NCBI GenBank assembly: GCA_002343505.1
Contig: DDQZ01000083.1
Coordinates: 1-26,227 of the forward strand
Direction: 5' to 3'
Source of the DNA: Verrucomicrobiaceae bacterium UBA2429
GTDB taxonomy: Bacteria > Verrucomicrobiota > Verrucomicrobiia > Verrucomicrobiales > Verrucomicrobiaceae
DNA length: 26,227 nucleotides
Shown here: piece after piece, positions 15,061-22,199 of the stretch
Layout: each line of letters opens with the position of its first letter
Numbering within the stretch: the first letter of the stretch is position 1
Made by a program: the position numbers and the translations under genes
The notes under the pieces: model-generated
The model's database searches: none
Seen by the model: only the letters and a program-made list of their open reading frames with translations
Told to the model about the DNA's origin: nothing

Positions 15061-17796
15061 ATGCGCCTTGGCTTCATTCCTCTGGTTTTTCTGGCTGTTT
15101 CATCCGCTGCCGCCCAATCTCCCGCCAAACCCGGCACCGCGCCGGTGACGCCCTGGGGCGACTTCGTGGAGAAGGATTTCCCGTTTTTCAGCAGCGTGCT
15201 CGACTGCCGCGACCTCGGCGAGGGCTTCCCCAAGGACAATCTCACGCCGCGCGGCCTGATCCTGAACGTTGGCAGCGAAAGGGGTGGCGGGAACCTCTGG
15301 GCCTGCTTTGACACAGAATTGCTTCGCCTGGCATTTGTCTGGTCAGGCCGGGGAAACAGCCCCGTCATGCCCGCTGCGCTCGCCACCGGCTCCTACCATG
15401 TCGCCGGCCAGAAGACGAAGGACGGCCAGGAGGATTTGCCCGAGCCAGGACCGTCCGTCGGTCCTGTTTTGTCCAATGGCGTTTATCCCGGCTGGCAGGT
15501 GCTCCAGTCAGCTTCCGGCAAACCTGTCTTCCGTGATCCGCGCGAACCTGCGCCGAGCCCTGAAGAAGTGGGTCGCGGGCCGCTGGATGAAGCAACGGGC
15601 CGCTTTGAGTCGGTCACCGTCGTGGACGGAGCGGCCAGACTTTCTTACCGGGTTGGAGGAACGCGGGTGACCGAGCGGCTTGAGATGGTGAATGATTCCG
15701 GCTCTAGCCTTTTTGTCCGGCACTTTGACATCGAGCCGCATGCCAAGCCCCTGGCCCTGGTCTATGCCCATGAGGCGAATGTGGATGACGCCAGGTTTCT
15801 GGTCGGCGAGGGCCGTGATTCCTCGTTACTCAAGGTGTGTCAAAACCAGATGGAGAAGGATTCAGGCGTCTTCTGGCTGAAGGTAGAGGCCTCGCCTGTG
15901 CCACATTCGTTGACGATTCAATACGGTGCCTTTCCCGCACGCGGCTTCGTCGTCAGCAAGCACCCTGCCGTCAAAGAAAAATCGCAACCGCATTGGTCTG
16001 AAATCGTCACCACCCACGGCATCCTCTTCACCAAGCCCGACGCCCATGTCGTGGACACGATCCCGCTGCCGGTGCCGAACCCGTGGAAGCGCAATGTGCG
16101 CCTGGCCGACCTTGATTTCCTCGACGACCAGGGCAACGCGGCGGGTGTCACCTTTGACGGCGATGTCTGGCTCATCTCCGGCCTCAAGGGCGATCTCGAA
16201 AATGTGACCTGGAAGCGTTTTGCCAGCGGATTGCATGAGCCAATGAGCCTGGTGGTGAGGAAAAATTCGAAGCTCGAAGTTCGAATTTCGAATTTGGACA
16301 TCCTCGTCTTCGACCGCAACGGCATCTGGAAGCTCGTGGACTCCGACAACGACGGTGTGTGCGACCGCTATGAGATGTTCTGCAACCTCTTCGCGCAGAC
16401 GGCGGAGACGCGGGAGTTTCCGAACTCGATGAAGCTCGGGCCGGACGGAGCGCTTTACATTTCCAAGGGCGGGCAGGAGGGCACGACGCGCGGCAAGCAC
16501 AACGGCACCGTCATCAAGGTGGCGGCGGATGGGAAGTCCTTCGAGGTCATCGGCCACGGTCTGCGCCAGCCCTTCATCGGCGTGCATCCGCGCACGGGCC
16601 TCGTCACCGCCAGCGATCAGCAGGGGCATTATGTGCCCTCCACGCCGCTGCAGATCATTGAGAAAAACCAGTTCTACGGCCACCTGCCCACCATCGCGCC
16701 GAAGGAGCAGTATCCGGAACCCATCGCCGAGCCGGTGACGTGGATTCCGCATCCCGTGAACCCCAGCGGCGCCACGCAGACCTGGCTGGTGGACGCGAAG
16801 ATGGGGCCGGTGAATGACGAGCTGATCCATGTGGGCTACAACCGGCCGGAAATCTTCCGCGTGGTGATGAACACCCGTTTTGCCAGGCCGCAGGCCGCCG
16901 TGATGAGCTTCTCGCGCGAGTTCGACTTCGGCCCGCTGAACGCGAAGGTGAATCCCGCCGACGGCCAGCTCTACGTCGTCGGTTTTCAGGTCTGGGGCAC
17001 CACGGCCAAACAGCTCAGCGGTCTGGCCCGTGTGCGCTACACTGGCAAGCCGCGTGTGCTGCTGAAGGAGGTCACCCCCATGGACAAAGGCCTGCTGTTG
17101 CGCTTCAACGCGCCGCTGGATGCGAAGCTGGCCGCCGATCCCGCCAGCTACAGCGCCGAGCGCTGGAATTACAAGCGCAGCGCCGAGTATGGATCGCCGC
17201 ACTTGAAGCTCGACGGCAGCGCCGGTCAGGAGTTCATGACCGCCAGCAGCGCCTACCTGAGCAAGGATGGCAAAAGCGTGCTTGTGGGCATCCCTGACAT
17301 GCAGGGCGGCGTGCATCAGATGCGCATCGGCTGGGGCCTCAAAAGCGCCGACGGCCTGCCCGCGAACAACACCGCCTACTTCACCCCCTGGGAGCTGGCC
17401 GTCTTTGACGCAAAGAAAGAGGGCTTTGACGACATCCAGGTGGACCTCACCCCGCGCGCGGCGGTGGCGATGACGCAGGTGAAGGCGAGTACCGAGGAGG
17501 GCGAGCGCGTGGCGCAGATGTTCGGCTGCATGGCCTGCCACAGCATTGACGGCACCACGGTGGGCAAAGTGGGCCCAAGCTGGAAGGGCCTGCACGGCTC
17601 CGAGCGCGAGATCGCCAAAGGCATGAAGGGCAAAGTGACCGCCGATGCGGATTACCTGCGCGAGTCCATCCTGGCCCCGTCCGCCAAGGTGGTGAAGGGC
17701 TTTGAGAAATTCGACACTGGCATGCCGATTTATGCGGGCATCCTCAATGAGTCGCAGATCGAAAGCCTCATCCTTTACATCAAGTCGCTGGAGTGA
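15061..17796 (+). CDS. DUF6797-type exported protein with C-terminal cytochrome c domain
   Basis: Exported heme protein of 911 residues. The ATG at 15061 gives the signal peptide MRLGFIPLVFLAVSSAAA; an in-frame TTG two codons earlier is less likely. Residues about 30-320 are a beta-rich front domain starting PWGDFVEKDFPFFSSVLD, of the DUF6797 type common in Verrucomicrobiota. Then comes a propeller-like region (LADLDFLDDQGN, VFDRNGIWKLVDSDNDGVCDRYEMF, MKLGPDGALYISKGGQ, HGLRQPFIGVHPRTGLVTASDQQGHYVPSTP). The C-terminal cytochrome c domain has Cys823, Cys826 and His827 (FGCMACHSIDG) and a later Met in GMPIYAGIL that could be the sixth iron ligand. It probably passes electrons from an unknown periplasmic substrate. 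An in-frame repeat element encodes SKLEVRISNLDI inside the propeller (16263-16296). Confidence 0.88.
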   Translation: MRLGFIPLVFLAVSSAAAQSPAKPGTAPVTPWGDFVEKDFPFFSSVLDCRDLGEGFPKDNLTPRGLILNVGSERGGGNLWACFDTELLRLAFVWSGRGNSPVMPAALATGSYHVAGQKTKDGQEDLPEPGPSVGPVLSNGVYPGWQVLQSASGKPVFRDPREPAPSPEEVGRGPLDEATGRFESVTVVDGAARLSYRVGGTRVTERLEMVNDSGSSLFVRHFDIEPHAKPLALVYAHEANVDDARFLVGEGRDSSLLKVCQNQMEKDSGVFWLKVEASPVPHSLTIQYGAFPARGFVVSKHPAVKEKSQPHWSEIVTTHGILFTKPDAHVVDTIPLPVPNPWKRNVRLADLDFLDDQGNAAGVTFDGDVWLISGLKGDLENVTWKRFASGLHEPMSLVVRKNSKLEVRISNLDILVFDRNGIWKLVDSDNDGVCDRYEMFCNLFAQTAETREFPNSMKLGPDGALYISKGGQEGTTRGKHNGTVIKVAADGKSFEVIGHGLRQPFIGVHPRTGLVTASDQQGHYVPSTPLQIIEKNQFYGHLPTIAPKEQYPEPIAEPVTWIPHPVNPSGATQTWLVDAKMGPVNDELIHVGYNRPEIFRVVMNTRFARPQAAVMSFSREFDFGPLNAKVNPADGQLYVVGFQVWGTTAKQLSGLARVRYTGKPRVLLKEVTPMDKGLLLRFNAPLDAKLAADPASYSAERWNYKRSAEYGSPHLKLDGSAGQEFMTASSAYLSKDGKSVLVGIPDMQGGVHQMRIGWGLKSADGLPANNTAYFTPWELAVFDAKKEGFDDIQVDLTPRAAVAMTQVKASTEEGERVAQMFGCMACHSIDGTTVGKVGPSWKGLHGSEREIAKGMKGKVTADADYLRESILAPSAKVVKGFEKFDTGMPIYAGILNESQIESLILYIKSLE
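16263..16296 (+). repeat. NFEFRISDF-type repeat, copy C (inside the DUF6797 gene)
   Basis: The plus strand encodes NSKLEVRISNLD in frame with the gene, codon for codon alignable with copy B (SNFEFRISDF against SKLEVRISNL). It lies inside a propeller segment, between LHEPMSLVVRK and VFDRNGIWKLVD, where related proteins would be expected to have only a short turn. It uses AT-richer codons (aat, aag, ttc/ttg, att) unlike its surroundings. Confidence 0.75.
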
Positions 17797-17836
17797 GCGT
17801 GCGGGCCGGAGGCGAAACCCGTGCCACTATGCGGCG

Positions 17837-18844
17837 CTATAAATCCGGGTAGGGCATCATGCCCTTGAGGCGGATGTCGTCGAGGTCCCGGGGCATGACG
17901 GAGCGCGGGACCAGCTCGTATTCCTTGCGCGGTTCGAAGGCGGGGTCCTGCATTTTTTTGGCGACGATGAGGGCGGCGAAGTCCACGAGCAGTGGCTGGT
18001 AGATGGTGGCGTCGAGCACGCCCTCATTGACAAGGGTGTAGCCGCCGTTTTTGCCCGCCAACCCATCCGTGCCGATGACGAGCACATCGTCACGGCTGCC
18101 TCCGAGGGCCTCGACGGCGCCGAGGGCCATGAGGTCGTTGTGGGCATAGATGACATCCACCACGCGCTGGATGCGCAGCGCGTCCCGCGCGCGCGCCTCG
18201 CCGCCCTCGCGCGTCCAGAAGCCGGGCGCGTCATGCACGAGCACGACTCCGGGCGCCTCTTTGAGGGCGGCCTGGAATCCTGCGTCCATGCCCGTGCAGC
18301 GCGCGGAGTTCTCATCTCCGCGGATTTGCAGCACCCTGCCGCGCGCCTCGTCCGCGCTCTCCGCCTCGGCCCTGCGCTTGAGCGCGCGCACGGCCACCTC
18401 GCCCGCGAGCCTGCCGAGTTTTTGCGGATCGCACCAGAGCACGGTGTCGCAGGGGGCCTGGCGCGCGTTTTCACCGATGCCGATGACGAGGGCGCCGTTT
18501 TTTCTGGCCTCCAGGACCAGCGGCGTGAGCATGGCGGCATCCACCGGCGAGACGATGACAAAGGCGGGCTTTTTTTTCAACGCGTCGAGCATCTGGTCCA
18601 TCTGCCGCGCGGCGCTGCCGCCGGCATGGGCAAGGGAGAGGCCCGCCTCGCGGTCCCCGCCGAGCATGCGGGCGAGCGCGAGGCGGCGCATGACCTCGTG
18701 GGGGGCGCCCTCGTCCGCCGCGAGGTAGGCCACGCCTTTGACGCCGGCGGGCGCGCCTTGATCCGCCTCTTTGCAGGCGGCGAGGGTCAGGAGGAGAAGC
18801 AGCCCTGCGAGCGGCAGGCGTGCGCGCGGGAGAGCGGGGATCAT
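17837..18844 (-). CDS. Sugar-binding lipoprotein, periplasmic binding protein (LacI/ribose type)
   Basis: Predicted lipoprotein of 335 residues. The ATG at 18844 gives a short signal with lipobox LAAC, lipidated at Cys24. The body follows the type I periplasmic binding fold of ribose-type receptors: a DQMLDALKKKPAFVIVSPVDAA segment, LVIGIGENA, VLWCDPQKLGRLAGEVAVRAL, VLQIRGDENSARCTGMDAGFQAAL, VDVIYAHNDLMALGAVEAL, VLVIGTDGLAGKNGGYTLVNEGVLDATIYQPL. It should bind a sugar or small ligand outside the membrane. No ABC permease or ATPase is nearby. Its start overlaps the stop of the LptF/LptG-type gene by 4 bases (ATGA), so translation is probably coupled. A sensor role or an orphan transport receptor is possible; the ligand is unknown. 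Confidence 0.88.
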   Translation of the reverse strand: MIPALPRARLPLAGLLLLLTLAACKEADQGAPAGVKGVAYLAADEGAPHEVMRRLALARMLGGDREAGLSLAHAGGSAARQMDQMLDALKKKPAFVIVSPVDAAMLTPLVLEARKNGALVIGIGENARQAPCDTVLWCDPQKLGRLAGEVAVRALKRRAEAESADEARGRVLQIRGDENSARCTGMDAGFQAALKEAPGVVLVHDAPGFWTREGGEARARDALRIQRVVDVIYAHNDLMALGAVEALGGSRDDVLVIGTDGLAGKNGGYTLVNEGVLDATIYQPLLVDFAALIVAKKMQDPAFEPRKEYELVPRSVMPRDLDDIRLKGMMPYPDL

Positions 18845-19968
18845 TTGCTGTTCAGACGGTGGAAAAGCCAGCCTCCAATGCCGAGGAAGACGGCGTTCGG
18901 CAGCCACACGATGAGGTGCGGGAAAAGATGCGGCTTGTCATTGAGCGTGTCGGCCAGGATGATGAAAACTAGGTAAACCGTGGCCGTGACCAGGCTCAGG
19001 GCGAAACCCGTGGAGGTTTCCCGCCTCTGCGCGGTGACGCCGAGCGGGATGCCCACCAGCGCGAAGGTGAGGCAGGCGAGCGAGAAGCTGTAGCGCTTGT
19101 TCAGCTCGGTGAGCGAGCGGGAATGCTCCTTGGCGTCATGCGCGGGGTCGTCTTTGGCATCCTCGATCACCTCGCGCCAAAGCTCGCCGGTGGACTTCAT
19201 GCCCGCGTTCACTTTGACGGTGGTGTTTTTCATGCTGGAAAGGGGGAAGATCATCGCTGTGCGGGAGGCTTTCAGGAACTCTGTCTTCACCAGCCTGCGC
19301 TCCTCGTCATAGGCGAGGCTCTCGATCTCCGCGTCATCCATGACCATGAGCAGGTCCAGCTCGTCCTCGCTCCGCTTTTCCAGCCGGGCCTCGCGCGCGC
19401 GGATGACGCGCACGGGCAGGCGGCGCTCCATTTCGATGATGTGCATGTCCTGGAGAACCTCGCCCTCCTTGCCGCCGGTGTGGATGATGAAGCCCGGCAT
19501 TTTGTCCATCACCTGGCCGGGCTGGAAAATGGTGGTGGGGTCGTCCAGCGCCACCTCGTAAAACATGCGCTTGAGGCGGTCCTTGGCCGCCGGGGCCACG
19601 TCCACGTTTACCCAGTGGCAGATGCCCGCCAGCAGCAGGGCCAGGGCGAAGACAGGGGCGCAGATGCGCGGCATGGACCAGCCGGTCATGCGCAGGGAGA
19701 CCAGCTCGTTGTCCGCCGACATGCGCCCGAAGACGAGCAGGATGGAGGTGAGAAAGGCCCACGGGATGGTGAAGACGAGGGAAAAGGGGATGACCATCGC
19801 CACGAACTCGAGAATGAAGGAGAAAGGCAGTTGCGCGCCGCCGAGCAGCTCGTCGAGTTTTTTGTACAGGTTGCCCAGCACCATGACGCCGCTGAGCAGC
19901 AGCACGCCGAGAAGCGTGGCGGAAAAAACCTGCCGGCCGAGATAGCGGTCAAAGATGCGCGGAACCAT
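18841..19968 (-). CDS. LptF/LptG (YjgP/YjgQ) family permease
   Basis: Inner-membrane protein of 375 residues from the LptF/LptG family. These proteins, with the ATPase LptB, extract lipopolysaccharide from the inner membrane and pass it to the periplasmic bridge. The ATG at 19968 begins MVPRIFDRYLGRQVFSATLL. There are three N-terminal membrane segments (about 12-32, 48-75 and 96-116), with the conserved-type stretch FGRMSADNELVSLRMTGWS between the second and third. A large periplasmic beta domain follows (about 120-280), then three C-terminal segments (FSLACLTFALVGIPLGV, FALSLVTATVYLVFIILAD, LIVWLPNAVFLGIGGWLF). The usual partner gene (the second of the F/G pair) is not here. It is coupled by ATGA overlap to a sugar-binding lipoprotein. 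Whether it is F or G cannot be told. Confidence 0.88.
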   Translation of the reverse strand: MVPRIFDRYLGRQVFSATLLGVLLLSGVMVLGNLYKKLDELLGGAQLPFSFILEFVAMVIPFSLVFTIPWAFLTSILLVFGRMSADNELVSLRMTGWSMPRICAPVFALALLLAGICHWVNVDVAPAAKDRLKRMFYEVALDDPTTIFQPGQVMDKMPGFIIHTGGKEGEVLQDMHIIEMERRLPVRVIRAREARLEKRSEDELDLLMVMDDAEIESLAYDEERRLVKTEFLKASRTAMIFPLSSMKNTTVKVNAGMKSTGELWREVIEDAKDDPAHDAKEHSRSLTELNKRYSFSLACLTFALVGIPLGVTAQRRETSTGFALSLVTATVYLVFIILADTLNDKPHLFPHLIVWLPNAVFLGIGGWLFHRLNSK

Positions 19969-20085
19969 TGCGGCCCATGCTAGCAGCCTGGCAGGCTTGA
20001 TCAACAGCGGCGGACGCTGAGCTGTGACGATGCGGAATAGGGCTTGCCCCCGGCGCCGTCCTCCGGCATGGACGGCGTCCGTCCC

Positions 20086-20799
20086 ATGACTGATTCCCCG
20101 CCAGCCGCGCCTGGCATCGCCGCCAGCATCGCGGCAGTGTTCTGGCAAAACCGCGCGCCATGCATCGCGCTGAATGTCATTGTGGCGGCGCTGGTGGGCA
20201 GCTACTACCACATGCCTGCGGTGGCGGAGGTCTGGGAGCGGGTGGGCCAATTCAAGCTGCGCTGGGCGTTCGCGTTCTCCCTGCTGTCCACGGTCTTTGC
20301 GGCGGCGGTTCTACCCGCGCTGGTTCAGTGGCTGATGGGGACGCTGCCTGCGGCCGGGCGCTGGCGGCGGCTGGGACTGCTCTCACTGTTCTGGGGGTGG
20401 CGAGGCATGGAGATAGACTTTTTTTACCAAATCCAGGGCAGGCTTTTCGGCACGGGCAATGACGCTCCGACCCTGTTGAAGAAGGTGGCGCTGGACCAGT
20501 TTGTGATGAGTCCTTTGTGGTTCGTGCCGACGGTCCTTTTCGCCATGCGCTGGGTGGACATGGGCGGCTCGGTCACCCGCGCATGGGCCTCGATGGACCG
20601 TTCATTCTGGACGCGGACCTGCCCCACAGTGCTGGTGACGAACTGGATTGTGTGGATCCCGGCGCTGGCGCTGGTTTACAGCCTGCCCCCGGCCCTGCAA
20701 TTCCCGCTCTTTTCCGTGGTGATGTGTTTTTTCATCCTGATCGTGACGCTGCTGGCTCGGAAAGACGAGCCGGGGGACGGGATGAAAACCGCCGGTTGA
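20086..20799 (+). CDS. Mpv17/PMP22-like membrane protein
   Basis: Integral membrane protein of 237 residues with about four to five hydrophobic segments. Its C-terminal half follows the pattern of the Mpv17/PMP22 family, best known from mitochondria and peroxisomes: KKVALDQFVMSPLWFVPTVLF (family: LLDQ, then P and hydrophobic), then CPTVLVTNWIVWIPALALV with a W-x-x-W-x-P spacing, and FPLFSVVMCFFILIVTLLA at the end. The N-terminal part (IALNVIVAALVGSYYH, WAFAFSLLSTVFAAAVLPAL) fits less well, and YQIQGRLFG replaces the usual first-half motif. Several ATGs are in frame (20044, 20068, 20086); 20086 is preferred, with ccgtccc before it. In eukaryotes the family is linked to small-solute passage; a bacterial role is unknown. 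Convergent with the next gene, 14 bases apart. The family call is moderate. Confidence 0.55.
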   Translation: MTDSPPAAPGIAASIAAVFWQNRAPCIALNVIVAALVGSYYHMPAVAEVWERVGQFKLRWAFAFSLLSTVFAAAVLPALVQWLMGTLPAAGRWRRLGLLSLFWGWRGMEIDFFYQIQGRLFGTGNDAPTLLKKVALDQFVMSPLWFVPTVLFAMRWVDMGGSVTRAWASMDRSFWTRTCPTVLVTNWIVWIPALALVYSLPPALQFPLFSVVMCFFILIVTLLARKDEPGDGMKTAG

Positions 20800-20813
20800 G
20801 CCGTGTGCCGCGC

Positions 20814-21563
20814 TCAGCGCCGGCTCTGCGAGGCGCGGTCCACCATGCTTTCGTAAATCCGCCGTCTTTCATCCATGCTCATGCCGCGGTTGCGCAGCCC
20901 CAGCATCTGGCGGTTGATCTCCTCGCGCTGGCTGACGCTGATGCGCGAGAGCTTCTCCACGATTTGCGGGGGCGGGGCGTTCGGGTAGCCGTCGGAGGAG
21001 AAGCCTTCCCGGTAGTTGTAGGCGGCCCGGCGGGCCTCATCCGCCTGGCTGGAGCTCAGAGGCGGGGAATTGCCGCCGGATCCTCCGCCGCCGGACGATG
21101 AGGAGCGCGCCGTTTTGGCGGGCGGTTTTTGATAACGCACCGAGACGACCTGCCCGCCGCCGATCTGAATCTTCGCCGTCCAGGTGTGCAATTCGGCGGG
21201 ATTGCCGCCAACGCCGACCAACTGCCAGCCGAGATTGTTGGCCGTCTTGGAGACGACATGGGACTTCATGGTCTCGGTGTCGAGCAGGGTGGCGAAGACA
21301 TCCTCCTCCACCCGCGCGATGCCGGTGAGGATCAGCGAATCCGCCACCCCGAGAGAGCGGGTGAATGGCGGATGAGTCATCAGGCTTTCAAAACCCTCGC
21401 CATTGAAGGGCTGCGGCAGCGCCCCGTCATCGTCCGCGGCGGTGATTTCCATGGCCGTGTCATCGCCTCGGGCTGTCGCAAGGCCGCACAATGCCGAGAG
21501 CAAAATGCATCGAGCCAGGTGAAAGGCTCTCGGCGGATGATTGTCGCGGGACGGTGCTCTCAT
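20814..21563 (-). CDS. Exported protein of unknown function with Ser/Gly linker
   Basis: Protein of 249 residues that I do not recognise. The ATG at 21563 is chosen because a signal peptide follows (AFHLARCILLSALCGLATARG, residues about 13-33); an in-frame ATG at 21596 would add 11 residues. Residues 40-150 are a compact alpha/beta region: PFTRSLGVADSLILTGIARVEEDVFATLLD, then NNLGWQLVGVGG and the strand IQIGGGQVVSVRYQKPP. The pattern is loosely like small domains of secretion or pilus proteins (PilP/GspC-like), but that is only an impression. A Ser/Gly-rich linker (about 158-175) precedes a charged helical tail (VEKLSRISVSQREEINRQM, then MDERRRIYESMVDRASQSRR). Codon use matches the neighbours, so it is a real gene. 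It probably works in the periplasm. Confidence 0.75.
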   Translation of the reverse strand: MRAPSRDNHPPRAFHLARCILLSALCGLATARGDDTAMEITAADDDGALPQPFNGEGFESLMTHPPFTRSLGVADSLILTGIARVEEDVFATLLDTETMKSHVVSKTANNLGWQLVGVGGNPAELHTWTAKIQIGGGQVVSVRYQKPPAKTARSSSSGGGGSGGNSPPLSSSQADEARRAAYNYREGFSSDGYPNAPPPQIVEKLSRISVSQREEINRQMLGLRNRGMSMDERRRIYESMVDRASQSRR

Positions 21564-21627
21564 GCGCAGAATACGGAGCTTTGCCCGCCGGACCAATCAA
21601 CAAAAAGCAGGCCGCCCCCCCGGCCCG

Positions 21628-22083
21628 CTACATCCGCGTGATTTTTTTTCCGCTGCTGGTGCGGGCGGGAATGTGAAGCCGGTCCAGCCAGACGGGGATG
21701 TAGTCGTTGAGCAGGAGCTTCCGCGCCTCGGCGAGGTCATCAAAATGAACGCCGATCCACGGCATGCCGCGCTCCTGGTAATAGTATTCCCAGGAGCCGG
21801 GGCCTTTGGCGATGAAGTAGGCGCCGTCGGAGGAACCGGGGCGGGTTTCCACATGCGGCAACTGCTCCGGCGCCAGGCCCTGCGCGGCGAGCGCGTCCTC
21901 AAGGTCCGCCCTGGCGAGGGTGAAGAGCCGGTCCACGGCCTCCTGGCAGCGCGGTGTGTTGCCGGGCTGGTTGGTGTCACGCCATTCCTTCGGCAGGCCG
22001 AGTCGCGCCAGCGCCCAGGCGGCCACATCCTGGCGCGATTGCAGCACTTGGATTTGCTCGGCGATGGAGGGCGCGGAATTCAT
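21628..22083 (-). CDS. Small cytoplasmic protein of unknown function
   Basis: Protein of 151 residues, not recognised. The ATG at 22083 is preceded by ggccc; the frame is open further upstream (to 22203), but that part reads across the terminator at 22150-22183 and is unlikely to be translated. There is no signal peptide or membrane segment. The N-terminal half is helical (SIAEQIQVLQSRQDVAAWALARLGLP and CQEAVDRLFTLARADLEDALAAQGL). The C-terminal half has aromatic and acidic stretches (SWEYYYQERGMPWIGVHFDDLAEARKLLL, DYIPVWLDRLHIP). The pattern slightly resembles small immunity or adaptor proteins, but nothing decides it. It is on the same strand as its neighbours but separated from the upstream gene by a strong terminator. 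Confidence 0.65.
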   Translation of the reverse strand: MNSAPSIAEQIQVLQSRQDVAAWALARLGLPKEWRDTNQPGNTPRCQEAVDRLFTLARADLEDALAAQGLAPEQLPHVETRPGSSDGAYFIAKGPGSWEYYYQERGMPWIGVHFDDLAEARKLLLNDYIPVWLDRLHIPARTSSGKKITRM

Positions 22084-22149
22084 GGGCCAGTGATCGTTCA
22101 AATGCGCGGGCTGGCAAGCCGCGCGATCACCATGACATCCACTCGGCGC

Positions 22150-22183
22150 AAAAAAACCGGCAGGGGAGTCACCCCCTGCCGGT
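22150..22183 (-). terminator. Strong rho-independent terminator
   Basis: On the minus strand, accggcagggg pairs perfectly over 11 bp with cccctgccggt around a 6-base loop, and the 3' arm runs into a tract of seven T. It begins 17 bases after the stop of the proline/arginine-rich secreted protein gene (22200-23126), so it terminates that gene and separates it from the next gene at 22083. Confidence 0.93.
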
Positions 22184-22199
22184 GGAATGGCCGCGCGGC

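Noticed and set aside
15862..17595. 577-codon minus-strand open frame
   Set aside because: Fully antisense to the DUF6797/cytochrome gene; an effect of high GC at third codon positions, with no family pattern.
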